Part shown: positions 22,196 through 34,085 of the stretch, piece after piece
Numbering within the stretch: the first letter of the stretch is position 1
Layout: every line of letters begins with the position of its first letter
Assembly: GCF_014633365.1 (NCBI RefSeq)
Contig: NC_068342.1
Location: 3,024,622-3,088,621 of the forward strand
Length of the DNA stretch: 64,000 bases
Direction: 5' to 3'
Source of the DNA: Diospyros lotus
Taxonomy: Eukaryota > Streptophyta > Magnoliopsida > Ericales > Ebenaceae
The notes under the pieces: generated by a model
Databases searched by the model: none
The model's input: only the letters and a program-made list of their open reading frames with translations
What the model was told of the DNA's origin: nothing
Translations under genes and position numbers: made by a program

Positions 22196-23819
22196 TTTAT
22201 ATATAGGGAAGAGAGATCCTTTTATATGCATGTGTCGTGCATTTATAGGGTAATGGAATTAGATATCTGGTACTGATAGAGCTCTCAGATGATAGCATGG
22301 TACCAACGAAACTCTCGTTAATGTGGATGAGATCCACTATTAATAAGTATGAGATCTTGAGTCGATGCAGGAATACCCAACATGTAACTAAAATGATGTT
22401 GTTACAAGCTAGCGTAGGGCTAGGATCAAGTCAAGATTGGGCTGAGGATTGGGCCAGGGTCAAAATTGGGCTGTGAGTCGAAGGGCAAGATTGGGCTGGT
22501 ACGGTTCAAAGAGAATGTGTTTAAAATTATGCAAAAGACAGAGACGTAAAGATCGAAGGTAGAAGAAGAAATTTATGATACATAAAGATATCAATACTTT
22601 ATATTATATAAAAGATGGATTAGTACACATTGGAGCGTCCGTAATTTCAATTTGGTAATACTTTGGGCTGGGCCTGATGCGGCAGTTGGAAATTTGGCAC
22701 TTGGTTGCCACTTCCAAGCTAACAGTTCAGAGGGGCAATTAAGAATGCTCCGTATATAGGAAGGACTGTTGGAAGTGTTTCGGCCGATGATTCTGAACGC
22801 ATTGGCAATAATTGGGCTGGGCCCTCTGTCTCTAGCCATTCACGTCAGATAAAAACCTCCATTGATTGGTCATCATCCGAAAGGAGGGGTCATGCTAGAG
22901 TTATCATTTCAACTTATTTGCAGGGGCACACTGTTTCACAACTTGAAGCATTTTTGTTACTAATTTTCTTATTATTATGTTTTATATGTAGATGGGGATG
23001 GTTCTCAAATCTAACACCACATGTTATTAAATTAGGTTTCCTAATTTAATCTCTATTTAAGTCAATAAAAAAAATAATTTCATAAAGACAAGAGTTGAGA
23101 TTAAACTCATTGTACTTGGGAGAGAGTCTTCTTATAAGGTGACTAGAGGCAATGTATTCAAAGTGGCCTTTGAGATCTTTAAGCTCATATCCCATGAATT
23201 TCAGGAGAATTTTTCAGATCTAATGAGGATGAGATTAGATTCTCTCCATCGACCCCAAATTCTTGAGAATGTATTTAAATTTGAATCTTCATCCTAACCC
23301 TAAGATGTGTCTTATTCTAGAAGTTGAGACTTATCTCTCAAATTTGGTCAGAGGAGACAACACATAATTTTGCACGTGCCAAGTTTGGATGGGCTTTTTT
23401 GGATGGACATTTCAATAATTTTGCACTGCCACATCAATAAATTCTCCCTCATTGTTGATGTTCCCTTAGGGCCCGTGTAGACCAATTTGTGGATGGTAAG
23501 AGACCAAAGCCAATCAAAATTCTAAGATATTGGCAATGTCCTCTACTCTACTAACTAAGTTTTAGTAGTTACCTTATTAACATTTTCATTTTTTAAATTC
23601 AACGTAATATATTGCTTAAGATAAGGTAAGTATCTTTGAGATCGAGAGAATCTAACATTAGTCGTTGATCGGGCCCAAGAAAGTAGTTACTCACCGGTAG
23701 GCTACCCAATCCTGCCCTATGCTGAGGTTCGCAGCACTCTTGTACACAACACGACCGAACCGTGGCTTGTAATGCAGGATGTATCTTAACATTTTCGACT
23801 CTTGTCATGATTTATTTAA

Positions 23820-24437
23820 CGGTAGAAGTTTTTGAAAAAACGGCGGAGATGGAGCTGATCTGCCGCCATGGAAAAACGCGCACCCCACCCATCTCCCTCC
23901 CAGTCAATGCTTTAGAGATTACTCAACCGTTGTTCGCTTTTCGAGCCTTTCCCGGCTTCCCACACGAGATTCGCGCCTTCTTCAAGTTGCTAATCTCTAT
24001 TACAAAACGAGAAATTTGTGGGTTTTGAAGCTTAGGATTTACTCTAAAGCTGAAGTTGTGGCTGGTTCTAAGCAAAGTTTATCATTGTTTTTAGCGTTCC
24101 TGAAAACCCAACTTGCAGTTTCGATTATATCAGATCTAAACCACTGATATTAAGCTGAGTCAGGGACCTGATTTTGCAGAGACCAGAGCTTGGAATGAGG
24201 AATTAGGCAAATGATTCCAACACGAGGTTGAATTTCTGTTAATGAGTAAGCTTGAAACCTTCATGTTATTGAAGAAGCTTCATACTTTGTTGTATATGTT
24301 GTAATTAGTTTAGATTCATGGTCAGCAGATGTGAAAGTTGAATTTCTTGTTAGCAATCTGAGAACATTTTCTGGTCTACCCTGATTAGGTTAACATCTCT
24401 AAGGTTTGGAAGTGTGAAATCTTGGTTATCAGCCGCC
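23820..24437 (+). promoter_or_regulatory. Methyltransferase 5' leader (tentative)
   Basis: The sequence becomes GC-richer from about 23820 and runs to the ATG at 24438. A GTG-initiated open extension at 24414 is not credible as a eukaryotic start. Short upstream ATGs exist (for example near 23849). It may contain a leader intron, but I cannot place one. Confidence 0.3.
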
Positions 24438-25871
24438 ATGAGAAGACCATGCTTCCCAAAATTCAGATTGGGCAGGATAATGGGTTTTCTTCAAGTTGTT
24501 TTGGGAGGGCTTGTTATAATTGTAGGCAGTATGAGTCTGTTCAAATTCTACTCTGCAGGCTTCTTCCTGCACAATGAAGATATATGCCGCCATTTCTATG
24601 GTGCGAAGGACGTTTCTTATGAGGGTTTTGAATCTTTTGACGTACAAGCATTGACTGCTCGGGTTGAGGAAGTGCTCGATAAGATGGAGAGCTTGCAGGT
24701 CAAGCTCGAATCCACTGTAAAAGATTTGGAGAAGAACAAGGATTTGTTGGCGAAAACCAACATTTCAGGACCGCAGTACAAGAAATTTCTAGAGGAGGAG
24801 GTAATTCAACCTCTGTATAGAGCTCACATTGGTCTCAGACAGATACGGCTGCCCAAGATGGAAGGGATCAGAAACGGGACGAGCTGGAAAGAGGAACCTT
24901 TGATCAACTCCTTCGTGATTGAGGAGATCAGGAAGTATATAACCCCAAAAGAGAACAGAAATGAGAAGGTCAATGTATATGGGGCAGAGAGGCTATACAA
25001 CACTATAGGGCATTCATGTGTCTTGATGAAGAAGGAATTAGAAGAGTACATGAATTATGATGTTGGTTCTTATTGTAAAGATGATTGGAACCTTGCCCAG
25101 AAGCTTATGATTAATGGATGCGATCCATTGCCCCGAAGGCGGTGCTTGACAAGAGCCTCTAAGCTCTATCAGAAGCCATACCCCATCAACGAGTCCCTAT
25201 GGAAACTACCGGATGGAAGAAATGTTCGGTGGAGCAATTATCAGTGCAGGAACTTCCAGTGTCTGTCCAGCGAGAACCCTAAGAGGGGTTTTTCCAAGTG
25301 CACCGGCTGTTTTGAATTGGAGAAGGAAAAGGTTAGGTGGGTGACTAATAGTACTACTGCTACTACTCTACCTGTAGATTTCCTGCTCAAAGACGTTTTG
25401 GCAACTAAACCGGGGGAGATAAGGATTGGGCTGGATTTTGGAATTGGCACAGGGACATTTGCTGCCCGGATGAGGGAACAAAATGTTACAATCATCTCAA
25501 CTGCTCTAAACCTAGGGGCACCTTTCAGCGAGACTTTTGCGCTTAGGGGTTTAATTCCCTTATATGTGACACTCAACCATCGTCTTCCATTCTTCGATAA
25601 CACCATGGACTTGATCCATACAACAGGGCTTATAGACGGCTGGATCGACCTGCAATTGCTGGATTTCATCCTGTTTGATTGGGACCGGGTTCTAAGGCCT
25701 GGAGGGCTGTTATGGCTTGATCGTTTCTTCTGTAATAGAAAGGACCTAGATGATTACACGTACATGTTTCTGCAGTTCAGGTACAAGAAACACAAGTGGG
25801 CTATCGCTGCTAAATCCAAGGACCAAGTTTTTCTTTCTGCAGTGTTAGAGAAGCCTCCTAGATCTCTATGA
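24438..25871 (+). CDS. SAM-dependent methyltransferase-like protein, type II membrane anchored (477 aa)
   Basis: Single exon, 478 codons with stop. I take the ATG at 24438 (context GCCGCCATG) because the 24 bases before it are open but contain no ATG. Residues about 15-40 form one membrane span (MGFLQVVLGGLVIIVGSMSL), followed by FYSAGFFLHNEDICRHFYG and a coiled-coil-like segment, suggesting a Golgi or endomembrane type II protein. Cysteine-rich blocks (CKDDWNLAQKLMINGCDPLPRRRC, interrupted here for length) precede the methyltransferase fold: the GLDFGIGTGTFAARM loop resembles the SAM-binding motif I, and DRVLRPGGLLWLDRFFC matches the later LRPGG motif. The plant DUF248-like/uncharacterised methyltransferase family fits. 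The substrate is unknown. Confidence 0.88.
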   Translation: MRRPCFPKFRLGRIMGFLQVVLGGLVIIVGSMSLFKFYSAGFFLHNEDICRHFYGAKDVSYEGFESFDVQALTARVEEVLDKMESLQVKLESTVKDLEKNKDLLAKTNISGPQYKKFLEEEVIQPLYRAHIGLRQIRLPKMEGIRNGTSWKEEPLINSFVIEEIRKYITPKENRNEKVNVYGAERLYNTIGHSCVLMKKELEEYMNYDVGSYCKDDWNLAQKLMINGCDPLPRRRCLTRASKLYQKPYPINESLWKLPDGRNVRWSNYQCRNFQCLSSENPKRGFSKCTGCFELEKEKVRWVTNSTTATTLPVDFLLKDVLATKPGEIRIGLDFGIGTGTFAARMREQNVTIISTALNLGAPFSETFALRGLIPLYVTLNHRLPFFDNTMDLIHTTGLIDGWIDLQLLDFILFDWDRVLRPGGLLWLDRFFCNRKDLDDYTYMFLQFRYKKHKWAIAAKSKDQVFLSAVLEKPPRSL

Positions 25872-28800
25872 CAACATGCCCCTCCATTTTCCGTGTCTTG
25901 CTTCTAATTTGTATGGGAAGATAAACATAATCTGCAAACAAGATTGAATTAATTTCAAAGTCTTATCAAATTCATCTTCTGTTTCCACTTCTCAGACTGC
26001 TGACTATAATCTCGATTCTTCTCCAACCTTTTGAATCACATGTTACAGTTTTAAAATTTATAATTTGAATTGTATCCATTCTTTCAACTTTGGTGTCTTT
26101 ACATTGGATTTTTACTTTTAACTAATCTACAATCATATCAATGCTTTTGTTATTGGTACAAGTTGGCTCAGATCTGCATAGCTGGTTATTATTCTGAGAA
26201 GAACTGTTCCCAGAAATCCAGCTATCTTTGTAAATAAACAATGAAGCAAACAGTCGCTTGCTTTTCTAAGGATGAAGTTTTTTTTTCCCTTTTTCTTGGC
26301 CAAACTTACATAAATCAAGAAAGAAACTGAGCAAAAACAAAAGATTAGTATGTAAAGGAGAGCTCTTAGGTCTAAACCTCTAATCTTTTCTTGTAGTTTC
26401 ATAATTGAATCAGAGATGATCTCATCGGATGCCTAAAGTGGATAATATTGAAGCTATATATATCAAGATCAAATTGTATAACTTAGCTAGAATTTAAGTA
26501 TATTTGAATTACTGTCCTCAAAAGACTTTCTGGGTTCTAGGGGTTTTCAAGATCTCTTTATTGATTTGCACCCAAAACCTATTTGTTTATTGCATTTCTT
26601 TAATGCCTCAACAATGCTGGGAACCCTAAAAAAGTTCTGAACCCTAGATGTGTCAATCAGAGAGGCTGTCCACATATCTTTATATTACATATATTTAAGG
26701 TTATGTACCTTCCATTTCATGCACAAGCATATGCCCACATATCTAAGCGATTATTTATACTATCAAAATCCTGATTAAAAGCAAATTTATGGGATCCAAA
26801 AGAATGTTTCTTCTTCATCTTCTTCTTGTGTTTTTCTTTAAGTAATATATATTAGAATAAGATTGTTTTTAAGAATTTGGTCGGGATATTAAATCAAAAA
26901 AGGGAGAGATTTACGGTTTAATGGTTAAATCAAAATATATTTTTATAATATAAAATAAATATATATTGATTAAAATTATGAAGTAAAAATCTAAAAATAT
27001 AAAATTCATCATATAAGAATTAATATATTTAAAATTTTATTAAATAACACTGATTTTCGTACAGTTAAAAAAAATTTAAACAACAATATTAACACAAATT
27101 CATGATGAAAATAAAATAAAAATTATGATAAAATATCTAAATTAAACAAAAAAATATTCATAAATTAACAAAATGATAAAGAATATTTAAATAATACAAA
27201 TGACCTCTATTCAAATATCTCAAATTATTATTATATTTTTAATATATAAAAATAAAATACAAATAAAAGGCAAAAGTTAAAATTAAAAGTTCAAAAAGTT
27301 TAGTTCGATTAATTCGTCATTTCAACCAAGGTTCTTATAATAAATCAGTTGATTTTTCAACAAACAATTTTTTGTCACGAATTGAATTGGTTTCTTGGTC
27401 AGTAATTGGTCTAATTTTATTTTCAAAATACTAAAACAAGTAATTTAGCTAATATGACATTACAAAATAAAGAGATCTAAAAGCTGCAATCTTAAAGATC
27501 AACACACAAACCTAAAACCCAAACCGACAGCAATAACAAAACAACCATAACCAAGCGAGAATAAAGACAATTAACAAATAAGGCAAAATTAAACTTAATA
27601 CATCTGTTCATTAAATCAACTAGCATTAGAACACAAAGTCACCCGCAAGGAAGATAGGATCCAACATCTGCTCAAAAGAGAACTCAACTTTAGTATTAAT
27701 TAACAACCCAGAGTACCTTTCAATTACAATCCTCAACCTAAAGAGCTATATATGGACAAACCAATTATATTGAATAACAATGGATTGAAGTCTATGAGAG
27801 GAGCTGTATCAGATCAATTTGAAGCTCACGTTAGGGTTGTAAATGAGCATGATGGGTCAATGCAATCACTCATAATTATGATAGGCCAGTGCTATGTTGG
27901 TTTTCATTTTAATTCTTTTTGTTGGATCTCCTAATTAATTTACAATCTTAAAAATCTTTTCTTGTAATCGTTAACTACGCTACCTTTATAAGTACTACTT
28001 AATGTAAAATAATTAATTATCCTTTGTGGTAATCTTCTGATTGGTGGCCTGGAAGTATCTCAATATCTCATAATTTACTTAGTGAAGTCATCCATTTAGG
28101 TTGAACTTTGAGTGGGATGGCCATACAGCATATAAACCTAAAAGTAATCAACTATATGCCTAATTAAGCAATGAGATGCTGCTAAATATTTAACCATTCA
28201 AAGGATGCCTTGGTGCTAACATTTACAATTAACGGAATGAGCTACCTCACAGGAGCCACAGAACCTATCACTAATTTAAAAAAAAAACACACACACACAC
28301 ACACACACATAGAGTAGCTATATATATATATATATTAATTCTTTTTATAATCATAATTAATGTATCTGAGCTAGAGGGAAGAACATCTTCATGACTTGAT
28401 TGATACCTAACAGTGATTTAAAATTATAGAGGAAACCTTTTGCCGCCAAAGGGAGTGACAAATCCTCAAAGTAAGCCTAAATATGAGATAATAATTAGCA
28501 CTAAACTAGGGTTTCTAGTGGTCGATTCTTAATTAATTTCTAGATTTATTTATTTATTTATTTATTTTTTGTTGGGTTGATCCATCTCTAAACATGCAAA
28601 CGTGCACAAATTCAGTCCATTCGTTTAAGTACGGGCATAGGTTAGATTAATCAAATGTAGACATATATGTTGGGAACATTAAAAGTTGAAGATATATAGT
28701 TGGGAATTGAGGAGGGGTGGGGGGACCATTTAATTTGTACTCCTATGAACTATATAAGCCTTAATTACACAAAACCAGGCTGCTTGCAAATTAGTGGATT

Positions 28801-29367
28801 TGTATTGATCCCTTCCTTTTGGGTACATATATAAATTAGTTAATTAATGTGCCTCATGGAATACACATAGATTTTGGGTAATTTGTTAGTTAATCCAAAA
28901 CTCAAAAACTTAATTAGAACTAGGTTAACCATACTCCGTTCTTACCACGTGATAGTCCTATAGTTTCTTTTGACCTAACTTTATGACCTGAGATAAAAAA
29001 AAAATTAATGTATGTATGTATAAAAGCATGTTCCACTATTAATTAGCTCATTTAAATTTTTGAATTTTAAATGTTTACGTTGTGGAACCCTAATTCTCTT
29101 GTTCCTCATTGTTATATGCTATAAATTAGAGCCTTCAGTTGCCTTTGAAATTCGTTCATTTCAATCGGGCATTTAGACTTAATAATTTCATGTGACGATC
29201 ATCATGACATATCGGAACTTATTATGTATATGCATATGCACATGTGCTTGTGTGCTCATTTTCTCTCCTTTTTTTTCCTCATTTAGTATCAAGTATATAA
29301 TTATAAAGTGAGTCTTACCAGCCAAACATCGAGGTGTGTTGGAGAAAGCCTGCTAGATTAGAGAGAC
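25872..29367. other. Intergenic, AT-rich
   Basis: Holds the 3' UTR of the methyltransferase and the promoter of NF-YB. 26860-27480 is extremely AT-rich. A 60-codon frame at 27752-27934 has ordinary codons, but I do not recognise it. An AC dinucleotide repeat lies at 28288-28309 and TA repeats at 28320-28334. No transposon ends were identified. Confidence 0.5.
28288..28309. repeat. (AC)n microsatellite
   Basis: About eleven AC units after an A run, followed by a short TATA repeat. Confidence 0.9.
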
Positions 29368-29877
29368 ATGGCTGAGGAGTATGATAGCTTGCTGCCCATT
29401 GCCAACGTGGGTCGGATCATGAAGAAAATCTTGCCACCAAGTGCCAAGGTTTCCAAAGAAGCCAAGGAGACGATGCAAGAATGTGCATCTGAATTTGTAA
29501 GTTTTGTCACCGGGGAGGCAGCTGACAAGTGTCACAAGGAGAACCGCAAGACGGTGAATGGAGACGACATCTGTTGGGCTCTCAGCTCGCTAGGGTTTGA
29601 TAACTACGCCGGGGCAATTGTCAGGTACTTGCATAAATACAGGGAGTTTGAAAGAGAGAGAGCAGCAGCAGCAGCAGAAGCATCAAACCAAATTAACAAA
29701 GCCACTACAACTACTACTACTACTACTACTAGCCAACAAGACTGCACAGATCATAAGGCCGCCTCATCAAGCTCTGAAGATGATCAACATGATCAATTGG
29801 AGTTCTTCAGTGTTCTCCAAAAGGGAGTTACTTCCTCCTCAAAGTCTTCTTCAAATCCTGAACCTAACTACCAATAA
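29368..29877 (+). CDS. NF-YB4: NF-YB histone-fold subunit, NF-YB4-like (169 aa)
   Basis: Intronless. The histone-fold core spans residues about 6-95: [20 protein letters not shown], then [20 protein letters not shown], then [20 protein letters not shown] and [20 protein letters not shown]. This is the conserved NF-YB (HAP3/CBF-A) domain that pairs with NF-YC and, with NF-YA, binds CCAAT boxes. The NF-YB4 subtype is suggested by the short N-terminus (about 6 residues before the core), the HKYRE.ERE junction and a C-terminal F.SVLQKG block. The tail holds Ala, Thr and Ser runs encoded by trinucleotide repeats. Neighbour SNF4 is downstream on the same strand, as at the Arabidopsis locus (from memory). 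TATAATTATAAAG near 29293 is a possible TATA element. Confidence 0.93.
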   Translation: MAEEYDSLLPIANVGRIMKKILPPSAKVSKEAKETMQECASEFVSFVTGEAADKCHKENRKTVNGDDICWALSSLGFDNYAGAIVRYLHKYREFERERAAAAAEASNQINKATTTTTTTTTSQQDCTDHKAASSSSEDDQHDQLEFFSVLQKGVTSSSKSSSNPEPNYQ

Positions 29878-30039
29878 TCAAGCTGCTCATGAACAAAGAT
29901 ATATATATATATATCTATCATCAGGTTTTTCTTCTTTGTCTTCTTTGTTTGTATTGAGCTTGGGAAGAATTAATGTTACTGAACATGAGAATGGACAGTT
30001 TGGCTTGTGATATTTGGATCTAGAGGGGTTGTGATGAGA

Positions 30040-30089
<50 letters not shown>

Positions 30090-31940
30090 TTTGCATTGCA
30101 TTGTTCCTCTTGCCTCACTGGAACTTCTTCTTCCACTGTGATATATTAATATTTCTCTTCATATATATATGTACAACCATGATGGCTCTTTGTTTTTCTC
30201 ACATCTGCTTCTTTTATAACTCGTAGTGTAGGGCTACCCTTCTCCTTTGTTTCTTGCTCGCCTCCATTTGAGATGCTGATATATATATATATATATAGCT
30301 TAATTAAGAGCTGTGTTGATCTATATATGCTTTTAATTTCCTCTAATTGGCTTTGTGTTTCTTCTGATCTTCTTTTACACACAATTATTGATCTGGGGGA
30401 TCCGACTAGATGGATTAATTATATACAAGATCAAAAGTTCTATTGCTAATTAGTTTCTAGCTACATATAAATCCCTCCTCCTCGGTAAATTAATTATTTG
30501 TAGAACCCTAGTCCAACAAGAGCTAGCTGTTCTCATATGTAGAACACATTCTGATCTAGTTTCCTCCCTGCAGTGATACAAGTGACAATAGCCATCTCTC
30601 TCCTTTCTCCCCATTAAACCCTACTCAAAACAGACCCGTTTATGTGCAGGTGTATAACCCATATTCAGCTGTAGAGTAGAGGATTTTTCTCATTTTAATA
30701 CAAAATCAATCTCTCTCTCTCTCTCTCTCCCTCCCTCCCTCTTATTTGAGTTGGAAACCCTAGGCCAAAAAGAACAAGTTATAGATACACAAGCATTTTC
30801 TCATTGTAAAACAAGAACTACCCAACTCCTCGCCCCACCCCCCTCCCCCTCTCAATTGATATGTTTTTCTTAATAAGTGGGAGAGGACTCACTTTAATAA
30901 ATATTAGGATTTAGGACTTTCTTTCTGAGGTTCATTAATGAGAATAAATTTTAATTTCTTCTGTCGGCGTTTCTCTAAATCAATCTTATCCTCCTCCTCC
31001 ACCTTCCCTCGAACCCTCCCTTGTACACCTTTCCCCTTCCCATCTTGATTCCCGGTCCCATTTGATGGTTTGCCAGTTGATTCTCCACCAAGTGATTTAA
31101 TTCCCCTTTAATAATTTCGCTTCTCTCATATCTTGCCCTCTTCTCCGACCCTTCCTGCAGTTCCCTGACCCCCACCTTCTTATCAAACCCTAAATCCTAT
31201 ACCACTACGTACTACACACACACAGCCCCTACATCATCTGCTCTTTGCCACAGTTCCAACTACAGCTCCCAGTTGTAGCACTATTACACTCAGTGGAGGC
31301 AGCAATATTCATGGAATTCAGGGAAGCTCCTAGGCCATTGTGCATTTTCATCTCTACCCCTATATATCTATAATGCCCTTCTTGGGGGCTTCTTTTTCTA
31401 TTTTTCTGCTGTAAAGAGCCACTAGAAGGCAGTCATTGTATTTTTCTGCTTTTGCTCCATCATCAAAGAGGAGGAGAATGCCTTACCTGCTTGTTTCTTG
31501 TTTTTGCTTTTCCAATTTGGGCTCCGGCTTTTGTCTTGTATTGGGCAGTTTCTGTTGGTTTTCTTAATCCAAGTATATATATACATATGGTTTAGTCTTG
31601 TATGTGCTCTTCGGATCCTGAGCATTGTTTCAGTATATATATATATATATCTTTCAATTAAATCCTCATATTCAAATCATGGGATATATAACACCGACGA
31701 CGTATCAACATCAGCCCAAAGAAAAAGACAGATCGAATTGGAAAATTCTCAACACCAGACTTACTTCAATTTGGTGGCTATTTTGTTGAATTAATTAATA
31801 CATAGCAAAGTTTATGCCCCCTCGTATGTGCACCGATCTCTTTTAGCACAAGGCCAGTCTATACAGGACACCAAATATATATTCGCCAAATTCATATTTT
31901 TGCCATGTAATGTAATTTCACATTTTCTTGTATGGTTATT
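29878..31940. other. NF-YB 3' region and spacer
   Basis: No gene recognised. It holds several simple repeats: TA runs at 29901-29914, 30280-30296 and 31633-31650, and a CT/CA compound repeat at 30041-30089, with more CT repeats near 30710-30740. The 3' UTR of NF-YB is expected in the first few hundred bases. Confidence 0.5.
30041..30089. repeat. Compound (CT)n(CA)n microsatellite
   Basis: Uninterrupted CT units pass directly into CA units. It lies in the probable 3' UTR or flank of NF-YB4. Confidence 0.95.
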
Positions 31941-31947
31941 TGAACTT

Positions 31948-32412
31948 TTTATGGCCAAAAATATATTTATCTTCTTGAAATTTTAAGTTTTTTTTCTTAT
32001 AAAACCCTAATATTTTTGTGGTTTTAAATGTACCCTTAAAACTTTGGTCAAAAGTATATTTACACCCTTAAACTTTTACATTTTTTTGGCTATGAAACCC
32101 TAAATTTTTTGTAGTTCTAAATGTGCCCCTAAACCATGCAAAATCACAATAGTCGCTTATCTAAACACGTGTAATGTGGCCCTGATTCACTTATTGGCCA
32201 ATGTGTTTAAATGAGTGATTTTATAAAATTTAATGGCACTTTTAAAACTACAAAAAATTTAGGGTTCCACAAGAAAAAATATAAAAATTCAAGAGTGTAA
32301 ATATATTTTTGACTAAAGTTCAGGAGTATATTTAAAACCACAGAAAGTGTAGGGTTCCACAAGAAAAAAACGTAAAAGTTTAGTAGCATAAATATGATTT
32401 TTGCCAATTTTT
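31948..32412. repeat. Long inverted repeat, foldback-like element
   Basis: The left arm starts TGGCCAAAAATATATTTATC at about 31951; the complement of the right arm starts TTGGCAAAAATCATATTTAT at about 32409. The arms stay similar for about 200 bases each, through shared blocks such as AACCCTAAATTTTTTGTAGTT, leaving a short loop near 32155-32215. Each arm contains two diverged copies of an ~85-bp unit (CTTATAAAACCCTAA, GGCTATGAAACCCTAA). No ORF for a transposase. It would form a long hairpin if transcribed. Confidence 0.85.
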
Positions 32413-32800
32413 TGTTATTTCGATTACACGCATGTACTTGTATTTTATAATCAATTTAAATCTTATATTTGACATTTTTTCGTGTAATAATCTGAATTTT
32501 TTATTATTTCGATTACACTTGTACCTATATTTTTAAGTCAATTTAATCTTTTTATTTTGATGTATAAAAAAAAAGATTAAATTGACTACTCTTACGTTAT
32601 TTTTTTTTTACATATTAAAATATAAAAATTAAATTGACTCAAAAATATAAATATAGATATATAATTGAAATAACGAAAAGTTTGAATTATTATAAAAAAA
32701 ATTAAAATATAAGAATTAAATTAACTTCAAAATATAAGTTAAGAATATAATTAAAATAATGTAAAATTTGAGTAACCACATAATAAGTATAAAAACATGA
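32413..32800. repeat. Second long inverted repeat, abutting the first
   Basis: The left arm (TTGTTATTTCGATTACAC, AAGTCAATTTAATC) is matched in reverse complement by sequence from about 32620 to 32790 (GATTAAATTGACT, AATTGAAATAACGAAAAG). Centre near 32575. It is very AT-rich, so part of the match is compositional, but the shared non-random blocks on both sides support a true foldback. Confidence 0.65.
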
Positions 32801-33850
32801 ATTTACCCAATATATATATTCATAAATGGATACTGCGGATAGGGATTAATTCTGTTATCCCCAGAACCTGGGACCATATAAATAAATAAAGTATAGGGCA
32901 CGTTCCCATATATATATTTTACTGCGGAGACTGGATCCCACAATCTCCCATGAAAGAAGAAAGATATTGGGCTATCATCCCGCAGGTAGTAAAAAATAAA
33001 AAGGAATAATGGCTATTGGCTGGCTGATCATCTCTCTCTCTAATTAAACTAGCTAGGGTTCCAGCTGATGAGACATCATCTATATTTGGGACCACTTCTC
33101 CAATACATTTGATTCTCTCTGCCATATATATTTTCTTAATTTGCTAGCTAGCTAGCTAGCTAGTGGAAATTTTGTTAAAACATCTATCATCAGTATCGTC
33201 TCTCTCAAACATAAATATTGCAGCCATCCTAACAATTAGGATGATATCAGATGAAGAACTTAGGCTAAATATATATATATATGTATGAACATCAATGCTA
33301 TATATGCAGCTCTCATATTAATTCCATTACTATGACCCATCATAACACCTGTCAAAAAGTTGAATCAATACTTCACGAATATAAAAATATTATTTAGATA
33401 CAAAATTTTAACACTTAATATGACATTCTAACATAAATAGTTAGTTAATCGCCAATAATTATTCACTAACCGGTGATTAGTTACTCACTATATAGTGAAT
33501 AATCACCAACAATAAAACGGCCATTCATAGAGTGTTACACAATGTCAAAACTCAGTGTGCAAATAACATTTAAATATTTTATATTGTTTTCCTGAGTTCA
33601 AAACTTGTCCCACTACCAGTGGTGATGCTCCGTCTGACAGAGATTCTACAATTAAAAAATATTTTACAATGAATATATACATACATATATCTTTATAATT
33701 CCTCTAAGGCAAGACTGCAAAAATGAGGGTATCTAGATCTAGACAAATTTGTGCCATTTATACTGAGTCAATTCATCTTTATCCTGAGGAACCCTAATAA
33801 AATTGATGTTATTCATACATAATTAGTTGCCATGGCAGCTGAAATATGCC
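32801..33850. other. Spacer with simple repeats
   Basis: No coding exon recognised. It includes a GCTA tetranucleotide repeat at 33142-33163. It leads into the probable 3' UTR of the minus-strand small gene. Confidence 0.5.
33142..33163. repeat. (GCTA)n tetranucleotide repeat
   Basis: Five and a half perfect GCTA units. The unit is largely self-complementary (TAGC/GCTA), so the stretch can form hairpins. Confidence 0.9.
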
Positions 33851-34085
33851 AAGGAGAAACATATCGGACAATGTCTACAAACAAAGCCAAAATCATCTAC
33901 TAGCTTCATAAACAACCATGGATATCAATTGGCAGGCAAGAGTTGCAGAGAAAATTGGGAGAATGCTTTCAACAAAGCGTTCCTTCAGATGATCTAATCT
34001 GCTAGATAGGGTGATACATGAATATGGACTACAAAGGGGCATTACTGAAACATATCAGATAAACCAGGGAGGCCGGAAATTTTTT

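Larger units (their letters stand above)
18561..23819. other. Intergenic, mostly AT-rich
   Basis: Between the divergently transcribed IDD and methyltransferase genes. No recognisable coding exon. Distinct sub-regions are a GC-rich island at 20095-20345 and a pair of direct repeats at 21889-22195 (separate entries). A stretch at 20849-20990 with weak tRNA-like A and B boxes might be an old SINE, but I could not establish it. Confidence 0.5.

Noticed and set aside
24414..24437. GTG-initiated extension of the methyltransferase (MKSWLSAA)
   Set aside because: The codon is GTG, not ATG. The first in-frame ATG at 24438 has a good plant context, so the extension is leader sequence.
27752..27934. 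Possible 60-aa gene
   Set aside because: No recognisable domain, no splice partner, and isolated in AT-rich DNA.
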